DNA of 64,000 nucleotides from Ischnura elegans (Eukaryota; Arthropoda; Insecta; Odonata; Coenagrionidae): contig NC_060248.1 in NCBI RefSeq assembly GCF_921293095.1, forward strand, positions 135,420,972 to 135,484,971, in the 5' to 3' direction. The notes under the pieces were generated by a model, which was not told the DNA's origin, searched no databases, and worked only from the letters and a program-made list of their open reading frames with translations. The position numbers were made by a program, and so were the translations under genes. Numbering within the stretch: the first letter of the stretch is position 1; each line of letters begins with the position of its first letter. Of the stretch, positions 47,806 through 58,712 are shown in pieces.

Positions 47806-48119
47806 CATAAAAAATATCAGTTTGAATAATTTTAGACAAATGGAATACAATGAGTTAATTCATCCGAAATTAGAAATTTAAGTGAAAACTGGTCTATATT
47901 TTTTAAAAGTGGAAGAATAAGAATAAATAAACAGTCGACCAAATCTGTGGGGAAATTAACTGCTAGGCACCAATGAAAACGGAAACTATTTGAGTATCAG
48001 CTACTATGTACTATAAATCCACTCCTGACTAAAGAAATACATTCGAACCGTTATATCCATGAGTGAGAGGGGCACTTGCAGAGTTTAAAGAATGAAAGCG
48101 GTCCGTCGCGTAGGTGTTT

Positions 48120-48450
48120 CCAGGGTGACGGTGGAGAGTGGGGGGGGGGGGGGGACGGGAAGGTTCATTAGGTGTAAACGCAAGGGACATTCCGCTGCGG
48201 TTGCGTTCACGACCATCACGAGCGTGCGCGCGCATCACGAACTATAGCCGGTTCAATTTCCCTTCGCGGCTCAGTGGGCGTGGCTCTAGCGAGTGGGGAT
48301 GCGCGCAGGGACAGTTTCTCGTAACGTGACTTCCCCTCGGCCAATCAGAAGACAGCAGGCTTAAAAAATTCGCCTACTCCCTAACACCACCGCGGTGCTA
48401 GAGAGCGAGGCAGCCAAATCTGGAGGCTGACATTTCCTGGACCTCTGCGA
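48120..48450 (+). promoter_or_regulatory. CpG-rich, promoter-like patch in intron
   Basis: A GC-rich island after a G run (48140-48153), with a GC box (GTGGGCGTGGC near 48278) and a CCAAT box (GGCCAATCAGAAG near 48339). It could be an intronic promoter or enhancer, or the GC-rich end of an unrecognised repeat. No TATA box or first exon identified. Confidence 0.25.
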
Positions 48451-49833
48451 AAGGATGGATGGATCATCCTCAATTCCCTCCGAATAAGTGGATGGGTATA
48501 TTGTCACGGCGCTGTGCCCAAAACACCAACGACCACCCATGAATAAATACTTTTCTTTGATAGTCAAGATTGCCCATGTATTTGGCTACGTTGGGTTCAT
48601 TCCGGCTTTCTTTCCAACAAATACGTTTCGCTCCTCGCTCAGCCCGACGTTTCGCAGTGAAATGTTTTTTGCGAAGTCGAGGGAGTGAAATAATTTTTGG
48701 AATGACGAGGCGCAATTTTCTACAAAAATACTATCGATGTAAGCCATTAATTATTTAATAATTGTTTGATTCATTAATTGCTCAGGCTTTGAAGCTTTCC
48801 CAGTGACGCTATGAGAGACGCTTTCTCGGGCTTCCAATCTGGTCTATTTCCGCCAACGCGACGTTTCGATAGAATACTTTTCCATCGCCCTCACGGCTGA
48901 CTGATGATTCAATTAAAGTATGATACCTTTTTCTGCGTTTCATAGGATTCTTTAAATACTTCGTGATATCAAAGCTATTTGCTTCTTCAACTACGTCATA
49001 CGCAGAGATTTAAGAGATACAGATAGCGTGGAAGCGAAATGATAATTATCTCTGCGAAAAGAAAATTACTTCCATTTTTTGGCTAACAGAAAAAGCATAC
49101 GTTGAAGGTTAATGCTAAATCACAGCTGGATAGTATGTATAGCATTCCGAGGAAAGAGCTATCGCATGTGTCCTAATCTCGGCTTTCCTCCGCGCCAATA
49201 AAATCCACGATTACAGTATTTAACACGCAGACATAGTTGTTGACCTCATTGAGGGAGGTAGACCCGAGCAGTGGCCTAACATCTAATACATCTAACTCAT
49301 GGTTACCAAGATGGTGAAAAGACGGCACCAAGAGAGCTCATCTGAATTTCATTGATCGAGAGAGACTCTAAACTTTCCCTGATAACACCTTTAAACCTTT
49401 TTAAAGAGTCCATAAATTTTTCCGAATAATGGCTTCTTTTCGTTATAAAAGACAAAAAAGACAAATAAAACGGTTTTTGCTGAATTGAAGCAATAAGCTG
49501 TTTGGACATTTATCATGCCCATGCCAAAATTAAGACGGTGATCAACTTTTCTGCACAAGACATTTCAACAGCTTAACAACCAGCCACATTTCAACTCACC
49601 TAGTACCATTATCAAGGCGTTCATAATCACCCAAATGCCATTTTCACTACCTTGATAAACGAACTAGGTGTACTAGCAATGTTCTGTTGAAAAGTAATAG
49701 AAATATGTTGAGATAAATAATAACCAGCGTTTTAGTTTTGACATGGAGCGTCTGTCCAATGGGAAGAGAGGGATAATGGCCCGGAATCTAAGCAAGGAAA
49801 TCTATGAGTTGGTCCATCCTCTGTCCTCCTCAC

Positions 49834-49959
49834 CCACTCCGGAGCCGAGGCTGCGCCGCTGCGGCACTTGGCGGAGGCTTCGGCGGGCGACCAACGGCGT
49901 CCGGCTCCCGAGGAAAGCTCCTCGCGGATGGGAGTCAAACAGCCGCCCGCTCCAGGAGA
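49834..49959 (-). CDS. possible cassette exon inside the GAS2-like gene
   Basis: A 126-bp minus-strand segment with an acceptor (C-rich tract ending ACACCAG) and a donor (GTGAGG). It is exactly 42 codons with no stop in phase 0, the phase of the surrounding intron. The peptide is Ala/Ser/Gly/Arg-rich, like the tail of this gene, and the segment is GC-rich like the tail exons. If included it would insert 42 residues in the middle of the GAS2 domain, between IFVR and ILRK, and would probably disrupt it. It may be an alternative exon, a retired exon, or chance within a GC-rich patch. The poly-G run on the plus strand (49969-49991) supplies the C tract. Confidence 0.3.
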
Positions 49960-50033
49960 CTGGTGTCATCAGGGGGGGGGGGGGGAGGGGGGGAGTGGGG
50001 GAACGACAAGAAGAAGAGAGAGGGTTAATATGA

Positions 50034-52200
50034 AGACGAGGCGACGGAAGGGGTGGTTAGTGCCACGAGGGGTCGTCTATTCGCCTAAGAACGCACTGCG
50101 GTTCATTACGACCGACAGACATTTAGAATACTCTCAGGAAACGACGCGTATGAATGCCCTAAAATATGGCGAAACTGCTTTGCGTTTTATCGGCAGTCAT
50201 GTGCAAACTCTGAAACGTAAAGATAACACGGGAAAGGTAGGATTAATTTGTCGATTAGATCATTCATAGGACAAAAGGTGGTATTCTATCCAAGCAAATC
50301 TATAATAGATAAATTAATGTTTACTTCATTTAGGTATGAGCAAATTTGGCGAAGTAATGTATTCATGATGTTGGTAAATTATCTGAGTTTTTAAATGGGA
50401 GTTTAAGTAATTTCCCGTATGTATAAAATTTAATGATGGAATTGGAGGTTGCTTTTGATGGCTGGTTCAGCTGGCGCACCCGTGATGAGGAAGAAAATTT
50501 CGTGAAACTAAGACACCATTCATTATTAACGTTGTAAAAAGTGTTTATGATGGATTATATCGTAATTTTTCATAATTGCAGAGTATGTTTCTAATATTTG
50601 CGTTGTACCACTTAGTGAATTATTTCTGCCCAAAGTGTAATGACCTGAATTATCTCGCAATGATCTCGGGCAACAGGGGGAAATTGAAATGAATGAGTCC
50701 GCTAGTAATAATGTCTACTCGCAAAGCGCCAAATTAATTAATTCCAGCAAGGACGCTCTCGAGAAACAGGCAGAATAATCGATAGTGACAACATTCTGAA
50801 CATTTATTGACACTACTACCTCCGAGCAATTTATTTGAAAAAAAAAGCTGCAAAAATTGAAATAAACAGCCATTCCAATGCCATAGCGAATGATATTCCG
50901 ATATAAATATCAATAATGAGTATGGTTGTTTCAAAAGGAATTGGCCAGCGTGCGAAGAAATAGGCAGAATACTTCTGAATTAGTGGTAAAAACATTACAA
51001 ATTGTAGCGTATATCACTTGAAACAACCTTTCAAACAAATTTATTTATTTTATTGAACTCAATGAAAGTATTTTTTTTGTTCCTGACATATGCCAATTTT
51101 TTTCTCTAAACAACCATAGGCAACACCATTCGCATTTAGACGTAACAAAATTAATGGAATAATAGTTGTTACGCCATCGCTTATTATACCAATCAAGAGA
51201 ATCATGGAGTCACGATGATCAAGGGGCATTGAAAGAGTGGCCACCACCACAATTCGTCCTTAGCAGTCGCCTTGCGCTCCTTTCATTGAATCTCTTTCAG
51301 ACAACTCGAAGCGTGAGTTTGGGCGCAGAATATGGCGCGCCGACAGATGGGTTATGGAAAAGGAGGGATCGCCAATCTGGGGAACTAGAAGACGGCGGAA
51401 GAGATGCAGGTTGGTGTGTGTGTGCGTGTACTTTGCATGAAACGCACGCAAATCGCACAGTGACAGTGGCTAGGAGGCACGGGATTCGGAGGACGGAAAT
51501 GACAAATGAGTGATGGGGTGCGCGCGCACGGAATGACGACGAATCGAGCGGAGACGCCGAATGCGATACAGGAACACTGAATCGCAGGAGCCCAAAGTGA
51601 ATTGGCCACGAGGCTCACAGATACAAAATTCACGGATTCGTGGACACATTTATGCCTCAGGTTGCACTCTGATTAGTTGGCTTTGCGTTTTGCCATTCGG
51701 CGAAAACTTCGTCAGTAGTCAGCGATAAGTCAGTTGTCATGAAATAGTGAAAATACATAAGAATGCTGAAAACCTCACCGTCGATTAGCTGCTCCACGGC
51801 CGTTTTATGGACAGCCTTGACAGCATCGGCGATTGAACTTCAATGAAAGCTCCAATAAATATGATTAACCAAGAATTAAGAATCTACGATTAAAAAATGG
51901 CACACCCTGCGTGGAAATCTTCGCTTCGATTCGTGTTCCGTTTGAGAGGCAGTCGGCCTCGTCCAGTCAGCTCATCAGCGGCGTCATACTACGAAGATCG
52001 ATTTACGCGTGGCTATGCTTTTTGCCATAGAGTTTATATTACTATAGGAGGCTCCAAGAGGGAGCAGTTGCCGCGTTACTGTGAATACGGTCTCCGCGCA
52101 TTAATCGCACTCAAACTTAAGTCACTATTGGCGCAATGATCGGTAGCTATTAATGTATTTGGCTTTGAATTCCCTTCAGAACTCCGTTTAACACAAAAAC
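50034..52200. other. intron sequence, no gene recognised
   Basis: Mixed AT-rich DNA with a moderately GC-rich patch at 51240-51610 containing a TG repeat (51412-51430). ORFs on both strands there are mutually overlapping and unsupported. Confidence 0.4.
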
Positions 52201-52201
52201 T

Positions 52202-52466
52202 GTCGTGGCCCAGTGGCTAAGGCGTTCGACTTCTACGCTTAGATATTAAGATCGAGTCTGATCTCCGATAATTTTTTAAACATTACTTTCTAATTTTTAT
52301 TTTACAGGAGCTTGTTTTCCACAATTATTTTCATGATTTTCACTTTTTCCGCGCGAAGATTTTTCTGTTCTCATACGGCTTGTGATGTTTTCCCAATATT
52401 TCTCTTTGAATCATTTTACTTCCTTTTCGCAACACGACGCATTTTTAAAATACACATTTACTTCGG
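52202..52466 (+). repeat. tRNA-derived SINE, copy 1
   Basis: Starts GTCGTGGCCCAGTGGCTAAG, a pol III A box with tRNA-like arm; the B box is degenerate (AGATCGAGTC). The body shares ATTTTCATGATTTTCACT, GATGTTTTCCC, CGCAACACG.CGCAT and TAAAATACACAT blocks with 53472-53196 in inverted orientation. Confidence 0.65.
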
Positions 52467-52539
52467 TCAATTTGAAAAATCGGTGATTGTAGAACACACA
52501 GGAAAACCACAACATCCACTTGGAAGAAACTATGTACCC

Positions 52540-52814
52540 AACTCGGTAGGACTAGAGGTTATTGGGACTGCATTACTAAAGAAGCTGTAGAGATCCGTCT
52601 TCACCCAAACAGCATCACTACAGCTAAGCAGAGCGAGCGGCTGGTAATAAATTGGACGAGAAAGGAGGAAAAGTCACGGACCACCAGAAGTGAAGGAGGA
52701 GGACATGAATATGGAAACGCCCACACTACAGACCCATGCAGACCCTGACCCGGTTGGAAACCCGAGAACCTTTCGTCCATGCTATCCACCGGGAAAAGCT
52801 CAGATTCTACTTGG
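52540..52814 (+). repeat. Penelope-like endonuclease tail and terminal-repeat fragment
   Basis: Plus-strand frame reads RGYWDCITKEAVEIRLHPNS, matching the last part of the GIY-YIG endonuclease module of Penelope-like elements (compare YWDRIVKEAIQI at about 20190, minus). Then ACCCGGTTGGAAACCCGAGA (52747-52766) and CCGGGAAAAGCTCAGATTCT (52789-52808), both also present, in this order, in the terminal repeat at 20780-20720 on the minus strand. Confidence 0.6.
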
Positions 52815-53195
52815 ATTCCTTTTATATTGCAGTACGGGTTTGTGGACTCATACAATTCAAGCCTTGTTTTCGGAGAAAAGAACCGTTGAAATGCAGATAG
52901 AGCGAGCCAGGGAGGGAATGGGTTTTTCCTCCGGAGTTTGGAACGGTCCACCATCATTTCACTCAGCGAGCTGTCACTCATCTAACAACAGGCTTCAGAG
53001 AAGCCTCTTATTGGTAAATTTTGCTTGTTCCATCAGGAGAAGTTTCAATTTTAATCATCAAAGTATATAGATTTTCCGGTCATGTTTTTTCCTATTCCGC
53101 AGGATCTTAAAAGTTCAACTTGTAACAAAATCCAATTCGGAAGCTAGACATGAAAGGTAAGAATGAGTCCATAAATAATGCAAAATAAAAGGAAG

Positions 53196-53472
53196 CCAAA
53201 TACATGTGTATCTTAAAGATGCGACGTGTTGCGACACGAAAATGCAACAATTCAAAGGAAGCTTCCGAGTGAGAAAACGGGAAAACATCTGACGTTGCAA
53301 GGGTACAAAAATATTTCCTCGCACAGAATTAAAATTATCAGTGAAAATCATGAATATAATGGTGAATAGCAGGTTTATGAAAAAGAAAAAGTAGAAGGAA
53401 ATTATGAAAAAAATTACCGAACATGGAACTTCAGAACGGTATTCCAATGCCTTAACCACTGGACCATATTTA
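53196..53472 (-). repeat. tRNA-derived SINE, copy 2 (inverted)
   Basis: Minus strand starts near ATGGTCCAGTGGTTAAGGC (A box); same body blocks as copy 1 at 52202-52466. The two copies form an inverted pair about 1 kb apart in one intron. Confidence 0.65.
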
Positions 53473-54893
53473 CAAGTACGTAATGATAGTTAATACGCAT
53501 GTTTTGAAGGGACTACATTGCACTCATAAATGTTTACCTGCGTCTTTTTAATTATTAAATATGAAATTAAGCTAAATAGTAATTAATTGAGCTTTATTTT
53601 GGGCAATAAACGATTACATTCAACGCGTAGTGCATCTCTTGCGGGGTAATGCGTATCTTTAACTCTGTATCCTACCGACTGGAACGCCTCTATTTATTGC
53701 GACCGATGTGGAACCATGGGTGAGGAGGATCCTGTGAAGAGTATTTATGCTTTTTGCGTTGCTCAACTCGTAAAGTGTACAAATGAATGTCGAACCATTG
53801 AGAGTGAGTTTGCACGCACTGTTAACGCAAACTAACTTTCGTCGTATAACTAAGAGGGTCTTGCAACTGAGGATCCACTGTACTGCATCCAGAAATGGTT
53901 AAGACGAAAATTGTGTAAAATTACCTCTATTCCGCTTATTCGAAACTGTTTCCTTAAGATCAATGGGTCTAGGCTAATTTTGACATTGAAGGGATAGAAT
54001 AGTGGCACTGAATCGTAAAGGGAGCTGTAGCGTAACTTCAACGAAAATGTTTTACAGTTTACCGGAGAATAAATACTTAATAATAATAAATAACGAAAGT
54101 CAGTCAAACTAAGCCCGAGAAAAGTCGATTCGTCCGATATTTTGCATCGACAAAGAACGAGATTATATTTAATAGTTTTAATATTACGGGAATAATTATC
54201 ATAACTAGGAACTAGTTTGAGATTTCATGCTCAGTGATTTAAGTAACTTAGAGCCATTTTTAAAGAGCTAGTATTAGAAAATAAAAATGTATAAATGCAA
54301 CATAATAATTTCGAGTATTCTTTAGAAGAGTTCTATTTCCACGACCTGCAAGATTCAAGAGAGTTTTGAAAATTTTGCAGAAGTTAGGATTTACCAATAA
54401 CACATTAATTAGTTACCAGGGCATAGCGGAATAATGATCATGAATACCATATTTCATGTAAATAGAAGTAAGTGGAGCGATGGCAAGGATAATACAAGCA
54501 GTTCAATATCACGGAATACGTTAATGAAAACGATGCTATCTATTGAGTGGTTTTTAATCGCATCAATAATTTACGCTTCATCATTAAAGTAAGTCTCCGA
54601 ACGTTTCATCTAACCAAAGACAATTTCCTCCCATTAATTAATGACCCAAAAATGACAAAAAACATTTTGAGTTTGAAACTTTGTGACAGGAAACGAAAAG
54701 TCTGCTCGGCGTTGGCTTTAAAGCTCATTATCGTCGCGGAGAGGGCAACGTCCACTCAAGATAGACTATCGGTCTTTACAGAGAGTAGTGACACAAGTGT
54801 GGATGCAAGGACAGACCATAGTGGTGGTTGAAGGGTGGCTGCTCCTTTAAGACGGACGTTCAATTAACAACGCTGCTGAGGAATGCGACTCAC
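53473..54893. other. intron sequence, nothing recognised
   Basis: AT-rich; no supported ORF or repeat end up to the GAS2 exon. Confidence 0.4.
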
Positions 54894-55001
54894 CCTGACG
54901 AAGATCAGCACTTTGGTGTCTCCGATGCGGTACTTCCCTTCGGACACCCGCACCATCGGGAACTGCGTGGGGCAAGAACACCTCTCGACCAGCTCTCGGA
55001 C
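54894..55001 (-). CDS. pigs: GAS2-like protein, exon encoding first half of GAS2 domain
   Basis: A 108-bp phase-0 exon (36 codons). On the minus strand it is preceded by a pyrimidine-rich tract ending TTCGCAG and followed by the donor GTGAGT. The peptide starts VRELVERCSCPTQFP and contains the conserved VSEGKYRIGDTK block, the first half of the zinc-binding GAS2/GAR domain that binds microtubules. It joins in phase 0 to the exon at 45627-45720, and together they make a complete domain. It is the most 5' exon that can be recognised in the window. The small plus-strand ORFs over it are shadows. Confidence 0.85.
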
Positions 55002-55718
55002 CTGCGAACACAAAGGAAGAAGACATTTCGGTTGAAAAAATACGAAATTCAAGATTACCACCGTTGAGCGAAATTAAACGCTAGTTTTAGTTACTTTTCG
55101 TGGTTCATACATAAAATGTTAACACATGAAAATGTGATTTATGTAAATACCTACATGTCACAATATTTATACCTAAAAATAACAATGTAACACCCTGTGG
55201 CGTTCAAAAATAATATCTAATTGTAAGTGAAAATGCTCCAGCACATGAAAATGAAAACACATCTGGGGAGGAGGAAATGTTTATCTTGACATTTTGGAGA
55301 AAATTCAGAGAGTTCTTTGCTCGCTATGGCGAATTTCCTCAAGACTAACATTTAAACCAACCCTTTTTCTTGCCACGTTACGAAACACACTGTACCTACG
55401 GCTCAATACAGCGAAATTCCTTAGCTGAATTACTGACATTATTCATAGAAGTAATATACGTGGACTAAAAGATAGAATAATATCAATAAATACATGCTGA
55501 ACGTCGTGCGTAAAATAAGGAATTAGGTTCACATTGGTTAGCATGGGAAATAATTCACCTGAGCCGCAATTCAAACCAGGTATGCCTGGCGAATGCACTA
55601 CGAACAGTGCCTACAATGCTGTCTATGTAGGGGAATCTTCAGTGGGATCACTTCGTTGTAGGATTCCGGTTGAATGGAAGGTAGGAATCCATTGCCATAT
55701 CCACATCCAAAGCTGATA
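55002..55718. other. sequence upstream of first recognised GAS2 exon, nothing recognised
   Basis: Begins with the splice acceptor of the exon at 54894-55001; otherwise AT-rich with no feature up to the copia target duplication. Confidence 0.4.
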
Positions 55719-55723
55719 AATTT

Positions 55724-55856
55724 TGTTGAAACTTCCACTAATTCTTTAATTATTTTTACTAATAACTTCACACATCGCACAGGACAATATTATTTTTCTT
55801 CAACTAAACACAGTAACTAATAAACAGATTAGATCTCTTAGATAAAATATTTAACA
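55724..55856 (-). repeat. deleted copia, 3' LTR
   Basis: 133 bp, TG...CA. Four substitutions against 57519-57651; left flank AATTT. Confidence 0.92.
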
Positions 55857-56098
55857 CTCTCCCTTCATTTTTTTTCTTTGGAAACAACAGAAAACAAATT
55901 ACATCATTCAACACCATAAAACGTTTCTTGAAAATTACATCACAAAATTAATTCATATAATTATAACCATAATACAACAAAAATTGATCACATATTTAGG
56001 TTTAAGCGAAAATTAAAATTCCTTCAATTACTTGACAGTAATACGTTTTTATGTGCATGAAACTTGATACTATTGAGGGGCTTTGTAAATATATCGGC

Positions 56099-57385
56099 TC
56101 ACTGATATTCTGTTGGACAGTAATTTAAAGTCACTACAGAAATGAAATGATATCTTACATCAATGTGCTTGCTTCGTTTATTGAGCTGTCCAGTCTCAAT
56201 TAGTCGAATAGTGCTTTGATCCAGATGTAAACTTACACTCAATTCTCTACCAACCAATTCTTCAATAAAAGTTTTTGCATAAATGACTTCCTTCACACAT
56301 TCAGCTGCTGCAATATATTCTGCCTCTGTAGTGGAAAGAGTTGGTTGTTTACGTGACCACCAGGCTACTGGACCTCCACAGAACATCAGGACGTATCCAC
56401 TTGTGCTCTTCCTAGTCTTTAAGTCACCTGCATAGTCAGAGTCAGTATAAGCAGTCAGAGTCAAGTTTGATCTTCTTTTGTACCGAATACCCAGGTTCTC
56501 TGTATTCTTTAAATACTTCAATGTTCTTTTTACATTTTCAATGTCTGTTTTTGTTGGATTTTCTAGACTTCTGCTTTCATAGTTGACTGCAAAAGCCATG
56601 TCAGGTCTTGTTTTATTTGTCAAATATAAAAGACTACCAACCACTTCTCTGTAAGGAAACTTGAGAACACTTTTATCCCTTTCTTCCTGCTCGTCAACTC
56701 CTTTCCCAATTTGAAGTGGTGTATCAGCTCCTTTGGTATTTTTCATCTCGAATTTATCTAATATATAATCTGTATACCCCTTCTGAGACAGGAAAATAGA
56801 GTCCTTAGAGCTTTTAATTTTTTGTTCCTCTGCCGCCAATCTCGCTATGAAGTTTTCAATTGTTCTTTCGTCTTTCGCGGTAGACTCCCACGCGGTGCTG
56901 AAGTTTTGATAATCAGCGGGCAGCACACTAAGTATCTTCGTTATTAACATGGTTTCATCAATATTTTGCTGCAGCATTTTAAGTTTATGAACTATTGATT
57001 GGATGTTGGAAATATTCGTCATTATGTCGGCACTCTTCTCGAAACGGAAATTGTAGAACTGTTGCAGTAAATTACACTTCTGTTGCTCTGTATCACGTCC
57101 GTATATATTCGTCAGGGTTTTAAACATATCATGGGCAGTAACACAAGACATAATATGCACCATTATCTTTTTATCAATAGTCGTTATTATATACTTCTGT
57201 GACTTGGCGTCCAACATCTTCCAGTGACGTATGTATTTTTCATCTTTCACATCAGCCAGACGTTGAATTCCGTCAACCACGTCCAGTAGGCCACTTGCTC
57301 GGAAGAATATTCGTATTTGGAACTTCCACAATTCGAAAGTTTCAACTCCTTTTAGTATTTCAATGTTTGATAGATCTTCTGTCAT
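56099..57385 (-). CDS. copia Gag-RNase H fusion ORF, uninterrupted
   Basis: 428 codons with no stop or shift. Residues 1-192 are a copia Gag core (LKGVETFELWKFQIRIFF, ILSVLPADYQNF, ENFIARLAAEEQKI). At about residue 193-197 the sequence jumps to the RT thumb (SIFLSQKGYTDYIL), then VVGSLLYLTNKTRPD and an RNase H with TDSDYAGD (314-321), STTEAEY (351-357), LDQST (388-392) and KRSKHIDVRYHF (403-414). The join is in frame. Compared with the element at 26236-30791 about 2.6 kb is missing. The ORF start (ATG, MTEDLSNIEILKG) is the normal Gag start. An open frame could mean a young deletion or selection for Gag function; the four LTR differences suggest it is not brand new. Confidence 0.88.
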   Translation of the reverse strand: MTEDLSNIEILKGVETFELWKFQIRIFFRASGLLDVVDGIQRLADVKDEKYIRHWKMLDAKSQKYIITTIDKKIMVHIMSCVTAHDMFKTLTNIYGRDTEQQKCNLLQQFYNFRFEKSADIMTNISNIQSIVHKLKMLQQNIDETMLITKILSVLPADYQNFSTAWESTAKDERTIENFIARLAAEEQKIKSSKDSIFLSQKGYTDYILDKFEMKNTKGADTPLQIGKGVDEQEERDKSVLKFPYREVVGSLLYLTNKTRPDMAFAVNYESRSLENPTKTDIENVKRTLKYLKNTENLGIRYKRRSNLTLTAYTDSDYAGDLKTRKSTSGYVLMFCGGPVAWWSRKQPTLSTTEAEYIAAAECVKEVIYAKTFIEELVGRELSVSLHLDQSTIRLIETGQLNKRSKHIDVRYHFISVVTLNYCPTEYQ

Positions 57386-57518
57386 TGTTGCCGAGTGCCT
57401 TATTTTAAAAATCTTCTTTCAGTTTTTGAGCGCCAATATCCTTTTTTCTTTCTTCTATTTTTTACGTTTTCATCAGAATCTAAGCGTTCGGCGGATATAG
57501 GTGTCTGGGTCCATGACC

Positions 57519-57651
57519 TGTTGAAACTTCCACTAATTCTTTAATTATTTTTACTAATAGCTTCACACATCGCACAGGACAATATTATTTTTCTTCAACT
57601 ATACACAGTAACTAATAAACAGATTAGATCTCTAAGATACAATATTTAACA
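57519..57651 (-). repeat. deleted copia, 5' LTR
   Basis: 133 bp, TG...CA; right flank AATTT (57652-57656). The primer site follows at 57518-57500 on the minus strand. Confidence 0.92.
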
Positions 57652-57656
57652 AATTT

Positions 57657-58712
57657 TCACCCTCATCTGCATAGAGGTAGAAATTACGCTCAGCCGAACA
57701 GATGAATCAACCGGACAAAAAGTAAAATGAAAAACAGGAGAGAACTATTTAAAAGATGTTTAAATCTCGCAAATACAGAATTTTAGGCGGCTTGAAATGG
57801 ACCGGTAGATGCTAGCACATTGACATCGAAGCGACTCTAAATCACTCCTTCGTTGAAAGAAGCCTTATAAAGGATATCGAAGGCTTCTCCTCAACACTTC
57901 GGAGGCAGATAAAGGCATCGCCGGCAAATTTTCTTCCCGAGAATGGTAAGGTCAAAAAATAGTACGAAATAAGGATGTCGGGAGTAGAATGCCGTTTGTA
58001 AGCACATGGTGACTTGAGGGAGACGGATGACTTTAATTTGAGCAGTCCTTAGGTGGAGATAACGAATTCAATAAACATAGCGACCAATACCAAAAAGAGA
58101 CGCGATCATTTTAAACGAACAATTAAAAAGGCTTACGAGGTTGATGCTACCAAAATGGTACGTATAATACTGTTAAATATAATACCAAATCCCATTATTT
58201 TCATTCCGACAACGTTTTACGAGTTTCCTTGACATAAAAGTACGTTAATTTGCTTTTCTGCATGGTATAATGCATTATCACTCATTGAAATGGATGCAAT
58301 AAGCAATAAGAAAAGAAAAATGGCGAGTGATTCATTTGGTATCGAATAGGTAGGAGCAGTGAACTCTTTATATGTTCACAATAAAAAATAGTTTAAAATA
58401 TCCTCTCTTTTCGACGCATAAAAAAACTCAAATAGGAAGTAATATTTTTACACTTTACTCTTTAAAAATCAGGACTGCAATATAGCCAAATTGGAAATTC
58501 ATTCAGCTTTTTCTGGAGCTGAAAGGCATTTGACATAATTTTCCTACCGAGGGCTCGTAGGCTTAGAGATGCAGAATCTTTCAGGGAAAGATGAAATTCT
58601 GAAAGGAAATCACAATGGTTGTTAGTGGCCCATGCGAAATCCAGGTAGCGCTTTTCGCCCACGGTAATTTAGTCTTTAGAGAGGACAACATTCCAGTAGA
58701 TGCGATTTTCCT
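57657..58712. other. unassigned stretch
   Basis: No coding or repeat feature recognised. Confidence 0.4.

Larger units (their letters stand above)
12139..55001 (-). other. pigs: GAS2-like gene (pickled eggs family), partial gene model, six exons
   Basis: Gene-level entry. Six minus-strand exons joined in the order 54894-55001, 45627-45720, 38462-38546, 36601-37103, 14714-15134, 12139-12604 give 1677 nt, exactly divisible by three, with intron phases 0, 1, 2, 1, 2 that agree at every junction. Every internal border is AG/GT. The joined protein has a GAS2 domain at residues 1-67 and then about 490 residues of low-complexity Ser/Pro/Arg/Ala-rich tail. GAS2-like proteins crosslink microtubules to actin and follow growing plus ends. 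In that family a calponin-homology domain normally precedes GAS2; no such exon was found up to 64000, so the 5' part is missing from the window. Introns are 9173, 7080, 1358, 21466 and 2109 bp and hold most of the transposons described here. The symbol pigs is given by family resemblance, not a proven orthology. Confidence 0.8.
55724..57651 (-). mobile_element. internally deleted copia element with LTRs, 1928 bp
   Basis: Minus-strand element with 133-bp LTRs at 57519-57651 (5') and 55724-55856 (3'), starting TGTTAAATATT and ending AGTTTCAACA, differing at four bases. Identical AATTT flanks (55719-55723, 57652-57656) are the target duplication. A primer site reading GGTCATGGACCCAGACACC begins right inside the 5' LTR and a purine tract GAAGGGAGAG sits beside the 3' LTR. 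One 428-codon ORF fuses Gag to the RT end and RNase H; zinc knuckle, protease, integrase and RT catalytic core are deleted. It needs a helper for transposition but keeps all cis elements. Confidence 0.92.

Noticed and set aside
48138..48160. Poly-G runs (also 15672, 31535, 49969) as G-quadruplex regulatory sites
   Set aside because: Uninterrupted homopolymers inside repeats or GC patches; no evidence of function.
52601..53070. 126-codon ORFs on both strands
   Set aside because: They overlap the Penelope-like tail and each other; no domain of their own.
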